Counted from the first letter of the stretch, positions 10,101 through 18,339 are shown. The stretch is DNA of 34,693 nucleotides from Burkholderiaceae bacterium (GCA_947450605.1 CANFWB010000017.1:1-34693); one strand, 5' to 3'. Numbers and translations are program-made. Notes: generated from the sequence alone by a model not told the origin.

Positions 10101-10289
10101 CTACCCATCGCCTTTGGAATTGGTGCCGGCGCTGAATTGCGTCAACCATTGGGCATTAGTGTGGCGGGAGGACTTATCTTTTCTCAGTTTGTTACCCTAA
10201 TCATTACTCCGGTAATTTATCTCTATCTCGATAAATATGCAGGCACAGGCCCCATGGATATCCCAGCATCTGTACTGGAAGGCACCTAA
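7191..10289 (+). CDS. RND multidrug efflux pump, HAE-1 family (MdtB/MdtC-like)
   Basis: Proton-driven inner-membrane exporter of hydrophobic or amphiphilic compounds. At 1032 residues it has the full two-fold RND plan: TM1 near residues 10-30, a large periplasmic loop, TM2-6, a second loop, TM8-12. The proton relay is present: D401-D402 in LVVDDAIVVLEN (TM4) and a lysine just before the conserved NAIL in TM10 (K924, in VKKNAIL), matching D407, D408 and K940 of AcrB. The overall sequence recalls MdtC/MdtB rather than AcrB, but substrate cannot be read from sequence. Translation is probably coupled to the adaptor upstream (ATGA overlap) and to dnaQ downstream (TAATG). Confidence 0.92.
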   Translation: MTLSELCIRRPVMTVLLSIATVVAGTIAYLKIPVAALPSFNTPIISVSASLPGASPENMASAVALPLEKEFSTIDGITVISSTNFLGSTSITLEFNNNRDIDKAAVDVQAALLRAQKRLPIEMTVPPSYRKINPADTPVLVVRMQSPSVSLSELNAFAENLLSPNLSTISGVAQVLVYGAKRYAIRVRVHPDALGNRNLTVDDVATAINKANSNSPVGVLDGPRQAITIYANPQLVKPEEFGNLIISQKNGLPIYLKDVAEVEESYEDVKSFASANGERSIAIAVLRQPSANTVEVVRSVKALLPELQKQMPESVKLQLLNDRSLSIIEAIHDVNLTLALTVLLVVLVIFLFLKHASATIIPSISLPISLIGAFFLLYFFGYSLDNISLLGITLAVGLVVDDAIVVLENIMRYIEEGMEPLKASLKGSKEVGFTIISISISLVAVFIPLFFMAGPIGLLFREFAVVVSLSILVSAIVSLTVVPMLCSRFLPKPGQHAKEYAINRKFDLFFNWMLKTYIHYLDLALNNRKKVLWGAISSFAITIILFAYSPKGFFPEEDIGQIQATTEASEDVSFRAMLELQDKAAAIVSADPNVDSSISVVGGGASSGGNTGRIFIILKPKSERAKMPQIMEGLRAKFKEIPGLQVYMRPVQNLQLGGRSSKSRYQFTLQSVGFEGVNEWADKLMQKMRADPIFRDVTSDSQLKGLNVKINIDREKAASAGVTITDIRSALYNSFGEKQVSTIYTPVNTYYVILEAAQEDRQYETDLNKIFVRGRATDKLIPLSNIASYTRTVGPTAVNHQGQIPAVTLSFNLAPDIFLGDATKKIEEYTKEIDLPPSIITSYGGDAAVFKNNQSGQVILILAALGVIYVLLGVLYESYIHPLTILAGLPSAAIGAILALRIFGFELTIIASIGILLLIGIVKKNAILMIDFALDAQRNQGMTPEKAIREACILRFRPIMMTTFAALMGALPIAFGIGAGAELRQPLGISVAGGLIFSQFVTLIITPVIYLYLDKYAGTGPMDIPASVLEGT

Positions 10290-11002
10290 TGCGCCAAGTG
10301 ATTCTGGATACTGAAACTACCGGCCTTAATCCTGCAACTGGTGATCGCATTATTGAGATTGGCTGTGTTGAAATGGTTGGCCGCCGCCTTACAGACCGCA
10401 CCTTCCATTACTACATTAATCCTGAGCGTGACATTGATGCGGGAGCCTTTGCTGTTCACGGACTCTCTCGCGAATTCCTTTCCGACAAGCCGGTGTTTGC
10501 CAACATTGTTGAAGAGTTAATTGAGTTTGTTGATGGCGCAGAAGTGGTGATTCATAACGCAGCATTTGACTTGGGATTCTTAGATAACGAGTTCGCCTTG
10601 CTTAAGCGACCCACTTTTAGAGGGCTTGCTTCAAAAATTACCGATACCCTCTTAGACGCTCGTCAGATGTTCCCAGGCAAGCGTAATTCTCTTGATGCGC
10701 TCTGTGAACGTTTTGCAATTAGCAATCAACATCGCACCTTGCATGGCGCTCTACTGGATGCCCAATTATTAGCCGATGTCTATGTAGCCATGACACGCGG
10801 GCAAGAGGATCTATCCATTGATCTGGTTGACTACACGGTTGGCACTGATGCTTCTGGGCAGATGAAAGCGCTACCAACGAATCTGAAAGCGATCAGCGCA
10901 AGCGAAGAAGATTGCCAACTGCATGAAAAGATTTTGGCTGAGATAGCCAAGGCAAGCAAAAGGGATCCTGTTTGGAGTCCGGCTGGAGTTACAGCAAGCT
11001 AG
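10289..11002 (+). CDS. dnaQ: DNA polymerase III epsilon subunit, 3'-5' proofreading exonuclease
   Basis: Removes misincorporated nucleotides within the replicative core polymerase (alpha-epsilon-theta). DEDDh exonuclease with ExoI LDTETTGL (D7, E9), ExoII HNAAFDLGFL (D94) and ExoIII HGALLDAQLLA (H152, D157). The IIEIGCVE segment after ExoI and the VHGLS segment are characteristic of bacterial epsilon. Length of 237 is normal; the C-terminal third is the flexible alpha-binding tail. The start ATG shares one base with the pump stop (TAATG), so translation may depend on ribosomes finishing the pump. The 3' end overlaps the convergent GT41 gene by 14 bases. Confidence 0.95.
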   Translation: MRQVILDTETTGLNPATGDRIIEIGCVEMVGRRLTDRTFHYYINPERDIDAGAFAVHGLSREFLSDKPVFANIVEELIEFVDGAEVVIHNAAFDLGFLDNEFALLKRPTFRGLASKITDTLLDARQMFPGKRNSLDALCERFAISNQHRTLHGALLDAQLLADVYVAMTRGQEDLSIDLVDYTVGTDASGQMKALPTNLKAISASEEDCQLHEKILAEIAKASKRDPVWSPAGVTAS

Positions 11003-13055
11003 CTTGATTGACTAAGCCAATATACAGAGACTCCAAATCCTTCACGTATTGCTTTGTATTAAATAATGGTGAGTGGCTGCGATGAGCCTCGAGTTTTTGG
11101 CGTATCGCTTTAAGGGCCCCTGGGTTCCTTGCGAATTCTAGCGCCTTATTGATGTACTCAAGCTCAGACTCAGCAATCAACTCATTCAAACCCAAGGTGC
11201 TAATCTGACTTGCTGCCACCCTGCCAGCAAAAGTATTACCAATCTGCGTCAGCACTGGTAAGCCAGCCCATAAAGCATCAGCTGCCGTAGCATGGGCATT
11301 GTAGTGTGGTGTATCCAAAAATAAGTCTGCCAGTCGCAACCTGCTCAAATGCTCAGGGCGCCCCGGTGTTCGGGTGGCAAAAATTAATCTAGTGGAAGCA
11401 ATGCCCCTATTTTCCGCCTCCTTCTGGAGATTCAGAATCGCCTTCTCAGAGGGTTTCGAGAGCCATAAAACGCTACCAGGCACTTCCTGGAGGAGCTTCA
11501 TCCACACATCAAAAATAGGCGGCGTGATTTTATAGGCATTGTTAAAACAGGCAAATATAAATCCAGTTTCAGGTAAGCCCTGACTGACTCTTGAAGGTAG
11601 GTCGCCAAAGTCCTCAAGCGGAATGCTTGTATCTACTGGAAAAAATGAATTTGGCAGATAGGCAATCGGCTCAGAATAATGAACTTGATGCTCCCGAGGA
11701 ATTGCAAGCTCATCGGCAATTAATGCATCATAGAAATTAGTACCTGATGTTCCTGCGTAACCCAGATAATTCACCTGAATAGGGGCAATTTTTCTTGCAA
11801 ATAAGGCAGTTCTTGCGCCGCTGGTATGCCCATTCAAATCAATTGCTATATCTAGGTGCTGGGCAGAGATGCGATCAAAAGCCTCTAGATCGCCAATCCC
11901 ATTTAAATTCATGGCAAGATTAAAACTCTCCAGAAGGCGCTTCTCAACCCCATCTCCATTCGGAGAATTTAAAAAGAATCCATAGACCTCAAATTGCTCA
12001 CGGTCATGCATTTTGAGTAAGTTTTCCATGAGGATGCCAACTGGATGCTCCCTAAAGTCAGATGAAAAATATCCAATTCGAATCTTATCGCCCGGCATTT
12101 TTTGAATACGCCTAATTGAAGACTTATCAAGCTTGGGAAATCTATCCTCGGAAAAATTTTTGGCGCACAATCTTTGCAGCTCTAAACTCGCTGCCGTTTG
12201 TAATAATATGAAGGGGATAGTTCGGCGCTCACCTGCAGCAACCATTCGCAACATCAAATCCTCTGCAGGATTTTTGTCCCAAATACAAAGGTTTGTTTTA
12301 GCTGCAAAGTACTGCCCCATTAAATACGGAATTTCCGGCTTGATACTAAAAGCCTTTTCATACGCATCAAAGGACTCACCCCCTAGCTTTAATTCCAGTA
12401 ACGTATTTCCATAGTTTGACCAAGCCTCGCCAAAATTTGGGTCAAGCCTGAGGGCCTCCTGATGCGCAGCTTTAGCCTCTTCATATTGAGCTAACCCAAA
12501 CAGGGCATTTCCATAATTTGTCCAGCCCTCAGCATAATGAGGGTTCAGCTCTAGAGCCTTTTGGTAACTTTTAATAGCCTCTTCGGATAAGCGCAGATCA
12601 GATAAAAGATTGCCGCGATTAGACCAAGCTAAAAAATAATCTGGCTGAATTTCAATGGCCTGATTAAAAAGTGCAGCAGCCTCATCATAGAATTTTGACT
12701 TGGCCAATGCGGTTGCCATATCCGTCAAAATTTGCGGATTATTGGGAATTAATTTATCCAGCTTTTTATAAGTTTGAATGGCATCGCCATAGAGCTCAGC
12801 GCCATGCTGAGCTTTTGCCAGATTAGATAGGAGTTCAGGATTTTTTTGATCCTGTTGAGCTGCTTTATATAAAGGCCCCACAGATTCAGCTACCCGCCCC
12901 TGCATTGCCAATGAAAGTCCACACACCTGTAAAGCGGCCAAATCCTTAGCATTGATCTTCAGGATCATTCTTGCTAACCTCTCGGCAGTCTCCAAATGTT
13001 GCCCCTGAAATGCTTGTAGCATTTGCTGAGTCATGGGTGCATAGGCTTGAGTCAT
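10989..13055 (-). CDS. TPR protein with GT41 (O-GlcNAc transferase-type) glycosyltransferase domain
   Basis: Predicted cytosolic protein O-glycosyltransferase. Residues about 8-243 form roughly seven tetratricopeptide repeats, clearest between 75 and 243. Residues about 320-685 match the SPINDLY/OGT catalytic region: H337 (SDFREHPVG, equivalent of the human OGT catalytic-region H498), LNGHTSGAR at 408-415, APIQVNYLGYAGTSG at 424-438, K509 in NNAYKI (equivalent of OGT K842, which holds the UDP), NAHATAADALWAGLPV around 586-600, and SPLFNTKQY at 662-670, which I recall as identical in human OGT. Sugar donor and target are unknown; GlcNAc or fucose donors both occur in the family. It follows the SprT-like gene by 5 bases. 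An alternative start is Met8. Confidence 0.9.
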   Translation of the reverse strand: MTQAYAPMTQQMLQAFQGQHLETAERLARMILKINAKDLAALQVCGLSLAMQGRVAESVGPLYKAAQQDQKNPELLSNLAKAQHGAELYGDAIQTYKKLDKLIPNNPQILTDMATALAKSKFYDEAAALFNQAIEIQPDYFLAWSNRGNLLSDLRLSEEAIKSYQKALELNPHYAEGWTNYGNALFGLAQYEEAKAAHQEALRLDPNFGEAWSNYGNTLLELKLGGESFDAYEKAFSIKPEIPYLMGQYFAAKTNLCIWDKNPAEDLMLRMVAAGERRTIPFILLQTAASLELQRLCAKNFSEDRFPKLDKSSIRRIQKMPGDKIRIGYFSSDFREHPVGILMENLLKMHDREQFEVYGFFLNSPNGDGVEKRLLESFNLAMNLNGIGDLEAFDRISAQHLDIAIDLNGHTSGARTALFARKIAPIQVNYLGYAGTSGTNFYDALIADELAIPREHQVHYSEPIAYLPNSFFPVDTSIPLEDFGDLPSRVSQGLPETGFIFACFNNAYKITPPIFDVWMKLLQEVPGSVLWLSKPSEKAILNLQKEAENRGIASTRLIFATRTPGRPEHLSRLRLADLFLDTPHYNAHATAADALWAGLPVLTQIGNTFAGRVAASQISTLGLNELIAESELEYINKALEFARNPGALKAIRQKLEAHRSHSPLFNTKQYVKDLESLYIGLVNQASLL

Positions 13056-13060
13056 ACTAG

Positions 13061-13720
13061 TTAGCTAATTGCGCGGCGGATCTCATCTGCCTTAGGTTTT
13101 GAGCCTGTGACAGATTCAGTATCGTGCTCAGTAGTATTTTCAATCGTCTCAATAACGGCTTCTTGCATGCGAATATTGTCTTTGGGGCAAATCGGGGCGC
13201 CATAGGTTGCCCACTTCTTTAGTAGAGTAACTTCATACCCGCACTGAGCACATTTCGCCTTATTACGACTGGCATTGCTGGGTCTTGGCGGAGGAAAGAC
13301 AATCGCTTGATGTGGGTATGGGCCAAGCTCTTGGCTAATCATCATCAAACGCACTATCAACTCTTCAGTGGCATGAGCCATTCTGGCGGGGCCTTCTAAA
13401 CCTACGGTCTGGGCAATCCCCTTAAAGTCTTCCCCATGACCACTAAAGCAATCATCTACGGCATGACACAACTCATGCACCAAGGTATCTAGAAGCTGGA
13501 TGGGGTCATCGAGTTTGGGAGAGATAAAGATCTCATTAACACCGCCGCCAGAGCGCTCACGCGGCCAGCATTGCCCTAAGGTCGTTCTCGGACTACTGGA
13601 TGCCGGAAAGCCACAGGACACCCTAACCGGTGGAATGGCATAACCCGCCTTAGAAAATACTGGCTCTAAATGTCTTACGGCGTCTTCCAGCCAGGCTTCT
13701 CGTATAGAGTGTTGCTTCAT
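13061..13720 (-). CDS. SprT-like zinc metalloprotease-family protein
   Basis: Contains a zincin motif HELCH (H82, E83, H86) with a third likely ligand H95 in SGHGEDF, as in SprT/Spartan-like proteins. A zinc-ribbon-like segment follows, with C157, C160 and C178. The family includes proteases that act on DNA-crosslinked proteins, but the function of the bacterial members is not settled, and here it is inferred from motifs only. The C-terminal 35 residues are acidic and polar and look disordered. It is the first gene of a two-gene unit with the GT41 transferase. No role linking the two is evident. Confidence 0.8.
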   Translation of the reverse strand: MKQHSIREAWLEDAVRHLEPVFSKAGYAIPPVRVSCGFPASSSPRTTLGQCWPRERSGGGVNEIFISPKLDDPIQLLDTLVHELCHAVDDCFSGHGEDFKGIAQTVGLEGPARMAHATEELIVRLMMISQELGPYPHQAIVFPPPRPSNASRNKAKCAQCGYEVTLLKKWATYGAPICPKDNIRMQEAVIETIENTTEHDTESVTGSKPKADEIRRAIS

Positions 13721-13745
13721 CTACAGTGCATTCAATGATTGATCA

Positions 13746-13770
13746 GGGGCTTACTTTACACGCAAGCCCC
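13746..13770 (-). terminator. Possible hairpin downstream of the Bug receptor gene
   Basis: GGGGCTT (13746-13752) is perfectly inverted at 13764-13770, enclosing an 11-base loop, in the 58-base gap between the Bug gene stop and the SprT-like gene start, all on the minus strand. There is no U tract after the stem, so it may be a weak or factor-dependent terminator or an RNA-stabilising hairpin. Confidence 0.35.
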
Positions 13771-13778
13771 CTCATGGA

Positions 13779-14756
13779 TTAGTCCAGCTTAATATTGGCT
13801 GACTTAATTGCTTTATCCCAGTAAGGCAGTTCTTTTTTGAGTAAAGCATCCATAGCGGTTGGCGTGAGATAGCGCAGCTCCACACCAGCAGCATCTGAGC
13901 GCTCTTTTACCTCAGGCAAAGCTAGACTTTTCTTAACCGACTCAGTTAACTTCGCGATCACTGGCGCAGGAGTTCCAGCTGGCGCATACAAAGCAACCCA
14001 AGATTCCAGTTGAAATGACGGTAGCCCTGCCTCAGCAGTAGTGGGCACATTCGGCATACCGGGATGGCGATTCTTACCTGTTACCGCTAGGCCTTTTAGC
14101 TTACCGCTTTGGACATGCTGCATTACGGATGGAGGCGTTGTAATAAATAATTGCACCTGACCAGCTAACACATCCTGCACTGCAGGACCAGAACCTTTGT
14201 AAGGAACATGAACGATATCGACACCTGTATTTTGTTTAAAGATTTCAGTGCCAATATGAGAAACGGAGCCATTACCCTGAGAAGCGTAATTCAGCTTGCC
14301 AGGATTCGCTTTGGCATAAGCAATCAATTCTTTTAAGCTATTAACAGGCACAGATGGGTGCACTGCGATCACATTGGTGGAAATGGTTAACAATGCCACC
14401 GGTGAAAAATCTTTTACCGGATCCCATGGCAACTTATCCATCAACGAGGGATTGCCCACGTGATATCCAGAATAGGAAATGAGCAAGGTATAACCATCAG
14501 GCTTGGCTTTGGCAACGTACTGATAAGCTACGTTACCGCTCGCACCCGGTTTGTTGTCGACAATGACTGGCTGGCCAATCACCCTAGTTAGGGGCTCGCT
14601 TAATAAACGTGCGGATGTATCCACGAGGCCTCCAGGAGGATTCGGTACAACCAAGGTAATCGGATGATCTGGGAATGCTTGGGCATTAGCAAAGCTAGAC
14701 CCCAACGCAATACTAATGATGGCCAAATAACGGTAAACGACTTTTATTGTTTTCAT
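13779..14756 (-). CDS. Bug-family tripartite tricarboxylate receptor (TctC-like)
   Basis: Periplasmic solute receptor of the Bug/TctC family, typically binding carboxylates; the ligand here is unknown. The start at 14756 is preferred because GGAG lies 6 bases upstream and it opens directly on a signal peptide (MKTIKVVYRYLAIISIALG, cleavage near SSFANAQA). An in-frame extension to 14798 would add 14 unlikely residues. Family segments include FPDHPITLVVPNPPGG near the mature N terminus, IVDNKPGASG and GKLNYASQGNGSVSH. Length of 325 is typical. It follows the flavin oxidoreductase gene by about 42 bases after the stop; no TctA or TctB membrane genes are adjacent, which is common for orphan Bug proteins in Burkholderiales. 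Confidence 0.9.
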   Translation of the reverse strand: MKTIKVVYRYLAIISIALGSSFANAQAFPDHPITLVVPNPPGGLVDTSARLLSEPLTRVIGQPVIVDNKPGASGNVAYQYVAKAKPDGYTLLISYSGYHVGNPSLMDKLPWDPVKDFSPVALLTISTNVIAVHPSVPVNSLKELIAYAKANPGKLNYASQGNGSVSHIGTEIFKQNTGVDIVHVPYKGSGPAVQDVLAGQVQLFITTPPSVMQHVQSGKLKGLAVTGKNRHPGMPNVPTTAEAGLPSFQLESWVALYAPAGTPAPVIAKLTESVKKSLALPEVKERSDAAGVELRYLTPTAMDALLKKELPYWDKAIKSANIKLD

Positions 14757-14798
14757 ATTCATCTCCATAAATTCAATCTCATTGTTGACTAATATCAA

Positions 14799-15920
14799 TC
14801 AACGCTGTCCTATTTTGACGTCGCCAAAAATAGCCTGAGCCTCACGGGGTAAGCAGCGCCAGTACCGCTCATTCGATGGGACGGTGCCACTCAGGGCTGC
14901 AGCAGCTTCCCACCCCCAGCGTGGCTTATATAAAAAAGCACGGGCCAAGGCAATCAAATCCGCATCACCTGCCTGCAAAATAGCTTCGGCTTGCTTGGGC
15001 TCGGTAATCAGGCCAACGGTCATCGTAGGAATGCCAGACCTGTCTTTAACAATCTTGGCAAATGGGACTTGGTAATTTGGACCAATTGCAATCTTTTGCA
15101 ATGGAGAGATTCCACCGGAAGAGATGTGCACAAAATCGCATCCTAATGGCTTGAGGCGAGAGGCAAAATCGGCCGTCTCTTGGGGTGTCCAACCACCCTC
15201 AATCCAATCACTCGCAGAAATACGGATGCCCAAGACGCCCTGATACGCCTCGCGCACCGCCTTGAATAATTCCAAAGGAAAGCGAATGCGGTTTTCATAG
15301 GAGCCACCATATTCATCGGTGCGTTGGTTTGCAATCGGCGACAAAAACTGATGCAGAAGATAACCATGCGCACCGTGCAACTCAATACCCTCAATACCAA
15401 TGCGATCAGAACGCTGTGCCGCAACAACAAATGCTGAAATTAATTCTTTCAACTCCTGCTTGGAGAGCTCATGTGGCAGTCGCTCATCCTTTAGCTGAGG
15501 AATGGCTGATGGGGCAAGCGTCTCCCATCCACCCTGCTCTTTGGCAAGTAGTTGTCCACCAGCCCAGGGGGTGGCACTAGAAGCTTTGCGTCCAGCATGA
15601 GCCAGCTGAATAAATACCGGGGTGGCCGGCGCCAGTTTACGAGCCCTAGTGAGCTTATCTTTAAGTGCAGCCTCAGTAACGCCATCCCACAGTCCTAAGC
15701 AGGCAGGCGTAATGCGGCCCTCAGGCGTAACCCCAGTAGCTTCAATAATGAAGAGCCCTGCGCCACTATTCAGTAGATTGCCCCAGTGCATTAAATGCCA
15801 ATCTTGGGCCTCTCCATTGACTGCGGAGTACTGGCACATGGGTGCCACAACAATGCGGTTTGAAAGGGTAAGCGGCCCTCTAGGGGAGCTCAAAGCATAA
15901 CTGGAGAATAGAAGACTCAT
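14799..15920 (-). CDS. NADH:flavin oxidoreductase, old yellow enzyme family (YqjM/XenA class)
   Basis: FMN-dependent ene-reductase-type enzyme using NAD(P)H; the natural substrate is unknown. The TIM barrel shows the YqjM-class cysteine C29 in VAPMCQYS, QLAHAGRKAS at 105-114, H182, H185 and Y187 in ELHGAHGYLLHQFLSP (matching H164, H167 and Y169 of YqjM), NQRTDEYGGSYENR, and the FMN phosphate-binding end DLIALARAFLYKPRW. The length of 373 is slightly longer than YqjM (about 338) and closer to the XenA branch. A good ribosome site (AAGG, 8 bases) precedes the ATG. It is probably cotranscribed with the Bug receptor and diverges from mmsA. Confidence 0.9.
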   Translation of the reverse strand: MSLLFSSYALSSPRGPLTLSNRIVVAPMCQYSAVNGEAQDWHLMHWGNLLNSGAGLFIIEATGVTPEGRITPACLGLWDGVTEAALKDKLTRARKLAPATPVFIQLAHAGRKASSATPWAGGQLLAKEQGGWETLAPSAIPQLKDERLPHELSKQELKELISAFVVAAQRSDRIGIEGIELHGAHGYLLHQFLSPIANQRTDEYGGSYENRIRFPLELFKAVREAYQGVLGIRISASDWIEGGWTPQETADFASRLKPLGCDFVHISSGGISPLQKIAIGPNYQVPFAKIVKDRSGIPTMTVGLITEPKQAEAILQAGDADLIALARAFLYKPRWGWEAAAALSGTVPSNERYWRCLPREAQAIFGDVKIGQR

Positions 15921-16070
15921 TTACTGACCTTTAGGGCTAAAAAGCGTAAAACTAGCGAAAGCGATAAAATAGATAGAGTAGGATAAACGAGACCATAGAG
16001 TTGTGCGGAATATAGCCCCAGCATCTTTATTGAACCTAAAACTAGTAAAAAAATGATTAAGTAAAATACT
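15921..16070. promoter_or_regulatory. Divergent intergenic region between the flavin oxidoreductase and mmsA
   Basis: This 150-base AT-rich gap separates two genes transcribed away from each other, so it should hold both promoters. No strong consensus -35/-10 pair or clear operator palindrome was found by eye. The mmsA start has only a weak purine stretch (TTAAG) before it. Confidence 0.4.
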
Positions 16071-17591
16071 ATGAATGCACCGCAAGCCTTTGAATCAAAA
16101 GAAGATGTTGGCCACTTTGTTGGCGGCAAGCTTGTCAATCCACAGGATGGCCGCTTTGCCGATGTATTTAATCCCTCTACAGGAGCTGTTGCTAGGCGAG
16201 TAGCCTTAGCCAGCCGCAAAGAGGTTGATGAGGTCGTAGCAAATGCCCAAGCTGCATTTCAGACTTGGAGCCAGACCTCCCCACTGCGCCGTGCACGCAT
16301 TATGTTTAAGTACCTTGAGCTGTTAAATGCCAATCGTGATGAATTAGCCGCCATGATTACTGCCGAGCACGGCAAGGTATTTACTGACGCCCAGGGCGAA
16401 GTCACTCGCGGTATTGATATTGTTGAGTTTGCCACTGGAATCCCCGAGCTCCTCAAAGGTGACTACACCGAGCAAGTTTCTACGGATATCGATAACTGGG
16501 TCATGCGCCAGCCTTTAGGCGTAGTTGCTGGTGTAACGCCATTCAACTTCCCTGTCATGGTTCCAATGTGGATGTTCCCGGTGGCTATTGCTTGCGGCAA
16601 TTCCTTCATTTTGAAGCCAAGCCCAACCGATCCATCGGCCTCCCTCTTTATGGCAAAACTCCTCAAAGAAGCTGGCCTTCCTGATGGCGTATTTAACGTG
16701 GTTCAAGGCGACAAAGAAGCAGTAGATGCTTTGATTGAGAACCCCGACGTGAAGGCTGTGAGCTTCGTTGGCTCTACCCCAATTGCAAACTACATCTATG
16801 AGCGCTGCGCTCACTTTGGCAAACGCTCCCAAGCTTTAGGTGGTGCGAAGAACCACATGGTAGTAATGCCTGATGCCGATATCGATAAAACGATTGACGC
16901 TTTAATTGGCGCAGCCTATGGCTCTGCTGGTGAGCGTTGTATGGCTATCTCAGTCGCAGTCTTAGTGGGTGATGTGGCGGAAAAAATCATGCCAAAGTTA
17001 ATTGAGCGCACAAAGACCCTCAAAGTAAAAAATGGCATGGAGCTTGATGCTGAAATGGGTCCCATCGTTACCAAAGCGGCTTTAGAGCGCATCACTGGCT
17101 ATATCGACAGTGGCGTTGCTTCAGGCGCCAAGTTATTGGTAGACGGTCGCGGCTTAACAGTGCCAGGTCATGACAATGGCTTCTTTATCGGCGGCACCCT
17201 CTTTGATGGCGTGACCTCAGACATGAAGATCTACCTAGAGGAAATCTTCGGGCCAGTACTGTCTTGCATGCGCGTTGCCAACTTTACTGAGGCCTTAAAT
17301 TTAGTGAACTCCTGTGAGTTTGGCAATGGCGTTGCCTGCTTTACGAGTGATGGCAACATTGCCCGTGAATTTGCGCGCCGTGTTCAGGTGGGCATGGTCG
17401 GTATTAACGTGCCAATCCCAGTTCCAATGGCATGGCACGGCTTTGGTGGTTGGAAGAAGTCCCTCTTTGGCGATATGCATGCGTACGGCAAAGAAGGTGT
17501 TCGCTTCTATACCAAGCAAAAGAGTGTGATGCAGCGCTGGCCAGAAAGTATTGCTAAAGGCGCAGAGTTTGTCATGCCGACCTCGAAGTAA
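16071..17591 (+). CDS. mmsA: Methylmalonate-semialdehyde dehydrogenase, CoA-acylating
   Basis: Converts methylmalonate semialdehyde (valine or thymine breakdown) to propionyl-CoA and CO2 using NAD and CoA, and malonate semialdehyde to acetyl-CoA. Cytoplasmic aldehyde dehydrogenase superfamily. Catalytic Cys290 lies in the family-specific [11 protein letters not shown] motif. Other marks are [32 protein letters not shown], which replaces the ELGGK motif and the general-base Glu of ordinary aldehyde dehydrogenases, and [11 protein letters not shown] near the C terminus. Length of 506 is normal. Monocistronic: a strong terminator follows, and the next gene converges. Confidence 0.94.
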   Translation: MNAPQAFESKEDVGHFVGGKLVNPQDGRFADVFNPSTGAVARRVALASRKEVDEVVANAQAAFQTWSQTSPLRRARIMFKYLELLNANRDELAAMITAEHGKVFTDAQGEVTRGIDIVEFATGIPELLKGDYTEQVSTDIDNWVMRQPLGVVAGVTPFNFPVMVPMWMFPVAIACGNSFILKPSPTDPSASLFMAKLLKEAGLPDGVFNVVQGDKEAVDALIENPDVKAVSFVGSTPIANYIYERCAHFGKRSQALGGAKNHMVVMPDADIDKTIDALIGAAYGSAGERCMAISVAVLVGDVAEKIMPKLIERTKTLKVKNGMELDAEMGPIVTKAALERITGYIDSGVASGAKLLVDGRGLTVPGHDNGFFIGGTLFDGVTSDMKIYLEEIFGPVLSCMRVANFTEALNLVNSCEFGNGVACFTSDGNIAREFARRVQVGMVGINVPIPVPMAWHGFGGWKKSLFGDMHAYGKEGVRFYTKQKSVMQRWPESIAKGAEFVMPTSK

Positions 17592-17622
17592 CTCAACATA
17601 ATATTGCCGGCATTTCTTGGCA

Positions 17623-17654
17623 AAAAAATAGCGGCCTGAGGGTCGCTATTTTTT
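17623..17654 (+). terminator. Bidirectional rho-independent terminator after mmsA
   Basis: AAAAAATAGCG (17623-17633) pairs perfectly with CGCTATTTTTT (17644-17654) around a 10-base loop. Read in either direction the GC part of the stem runs into a U tract, so it can end both mmsA and the converging ABC transporter operon. Confidence 0.88.
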
Positions 17655-17673
17655 ACCCTGCAGATTGCCCTAG

Positions 17674-18339
17674 TCAAGCGGGAATAAAGTAACGCCGCTC
17701 GATAGCGCGAGCAAACAAGACAATCACGGATACCAAGGCCAGGTAGACCAACGCAGCTAATAGGTAGGCCTTAAAGAATTGGAAGTTGGTAGCAGCCAAT
17801 TCTTGTACACGAGCAAAGAACTCGGTGTACTGAATTAAAAAAGCAACCGAACTATCCTTCAGATTGGCAATCACTTGATTGGTCAGTGCTGGAATAGATA
17901 ACCGGATCACTTGCGGCAAAGTAATGAACTGAAAAATCTGCAGAGGATTAAACCCCTGTGCACTTGCTGCCTCAAGTTGGCTTTTATCCAAGCCGTTATA
18001 GGCTGTCTTGAGGTAAGCCGCGTTATAGGCTGCCACGTTAAATGTAAAGCCAATGAATGCCACAGTGAATGGTGAAAGTCGCACACCCCACTGTGGCAGG
18101 CCGTAATACATCAAGAACAAGAGGACGATTAAAGGCATCCCAATAAAGAAAGAGATGTAAGCGTTAATAGCATTCCGAATATAGGGACTTCTGCTCAGAG
18201 TGAGATAGAACACCACAATTCCAAGCAGCAACCCAGAAACACTAATCAAGCCAGCCAACTGCAATGTCTTGACAAGCCCAGCCAATATCAGAGGCATCTG
18301 CTCTGTGAGATCGCGAATAAAGGATGGCCATCCTCCCAT
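17674..18339 (-). CDS. Polar amino-acid-type ABC transporter permease (distal)
   Basis: Inner-membrane permease of the HisM/GlnP type with about five hydrophobic segments in 221 residues. The cytoplasmic EAA loop that docks with the ATPase is at EAASAQGFNPLQIFQFITLPQ (residues about 132-152), with the conserved EAA, G and LP spacing. Its ATG overlaps the ATPase stop (TGATG). It pairs with the second permease encoded on the other side of the ATPase gene, probably forming a heterodimer. Confidence 0.88.
   Translation of the reverse strand: MGGWPSFIRDLTEQMPLILAGLVKTLQLAGLISVSGLLLGIVVFYLTLSRSPYIRNAINAYISFFIGMPLIVLLFLMYYGLPQWGVRLSPFTVAFIGFTFNVAAYNAAYLKTAYNGLDKSQLEAASAQGFNPLQIFQFITLPQVIRLSIPALTNQVIANLKDSSVAFLIQYTEFFARVQELAATNFQFFKAYLLAALVYLALVSVIVLFARAIERRYFIPA

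Noticed and set aside
16463..16832. Antisense open frames of 67 and 105 codons inside mmsA
   Set aside because: They mirror the codon pattern of mmsA and contain no recognisable domain or start signal.
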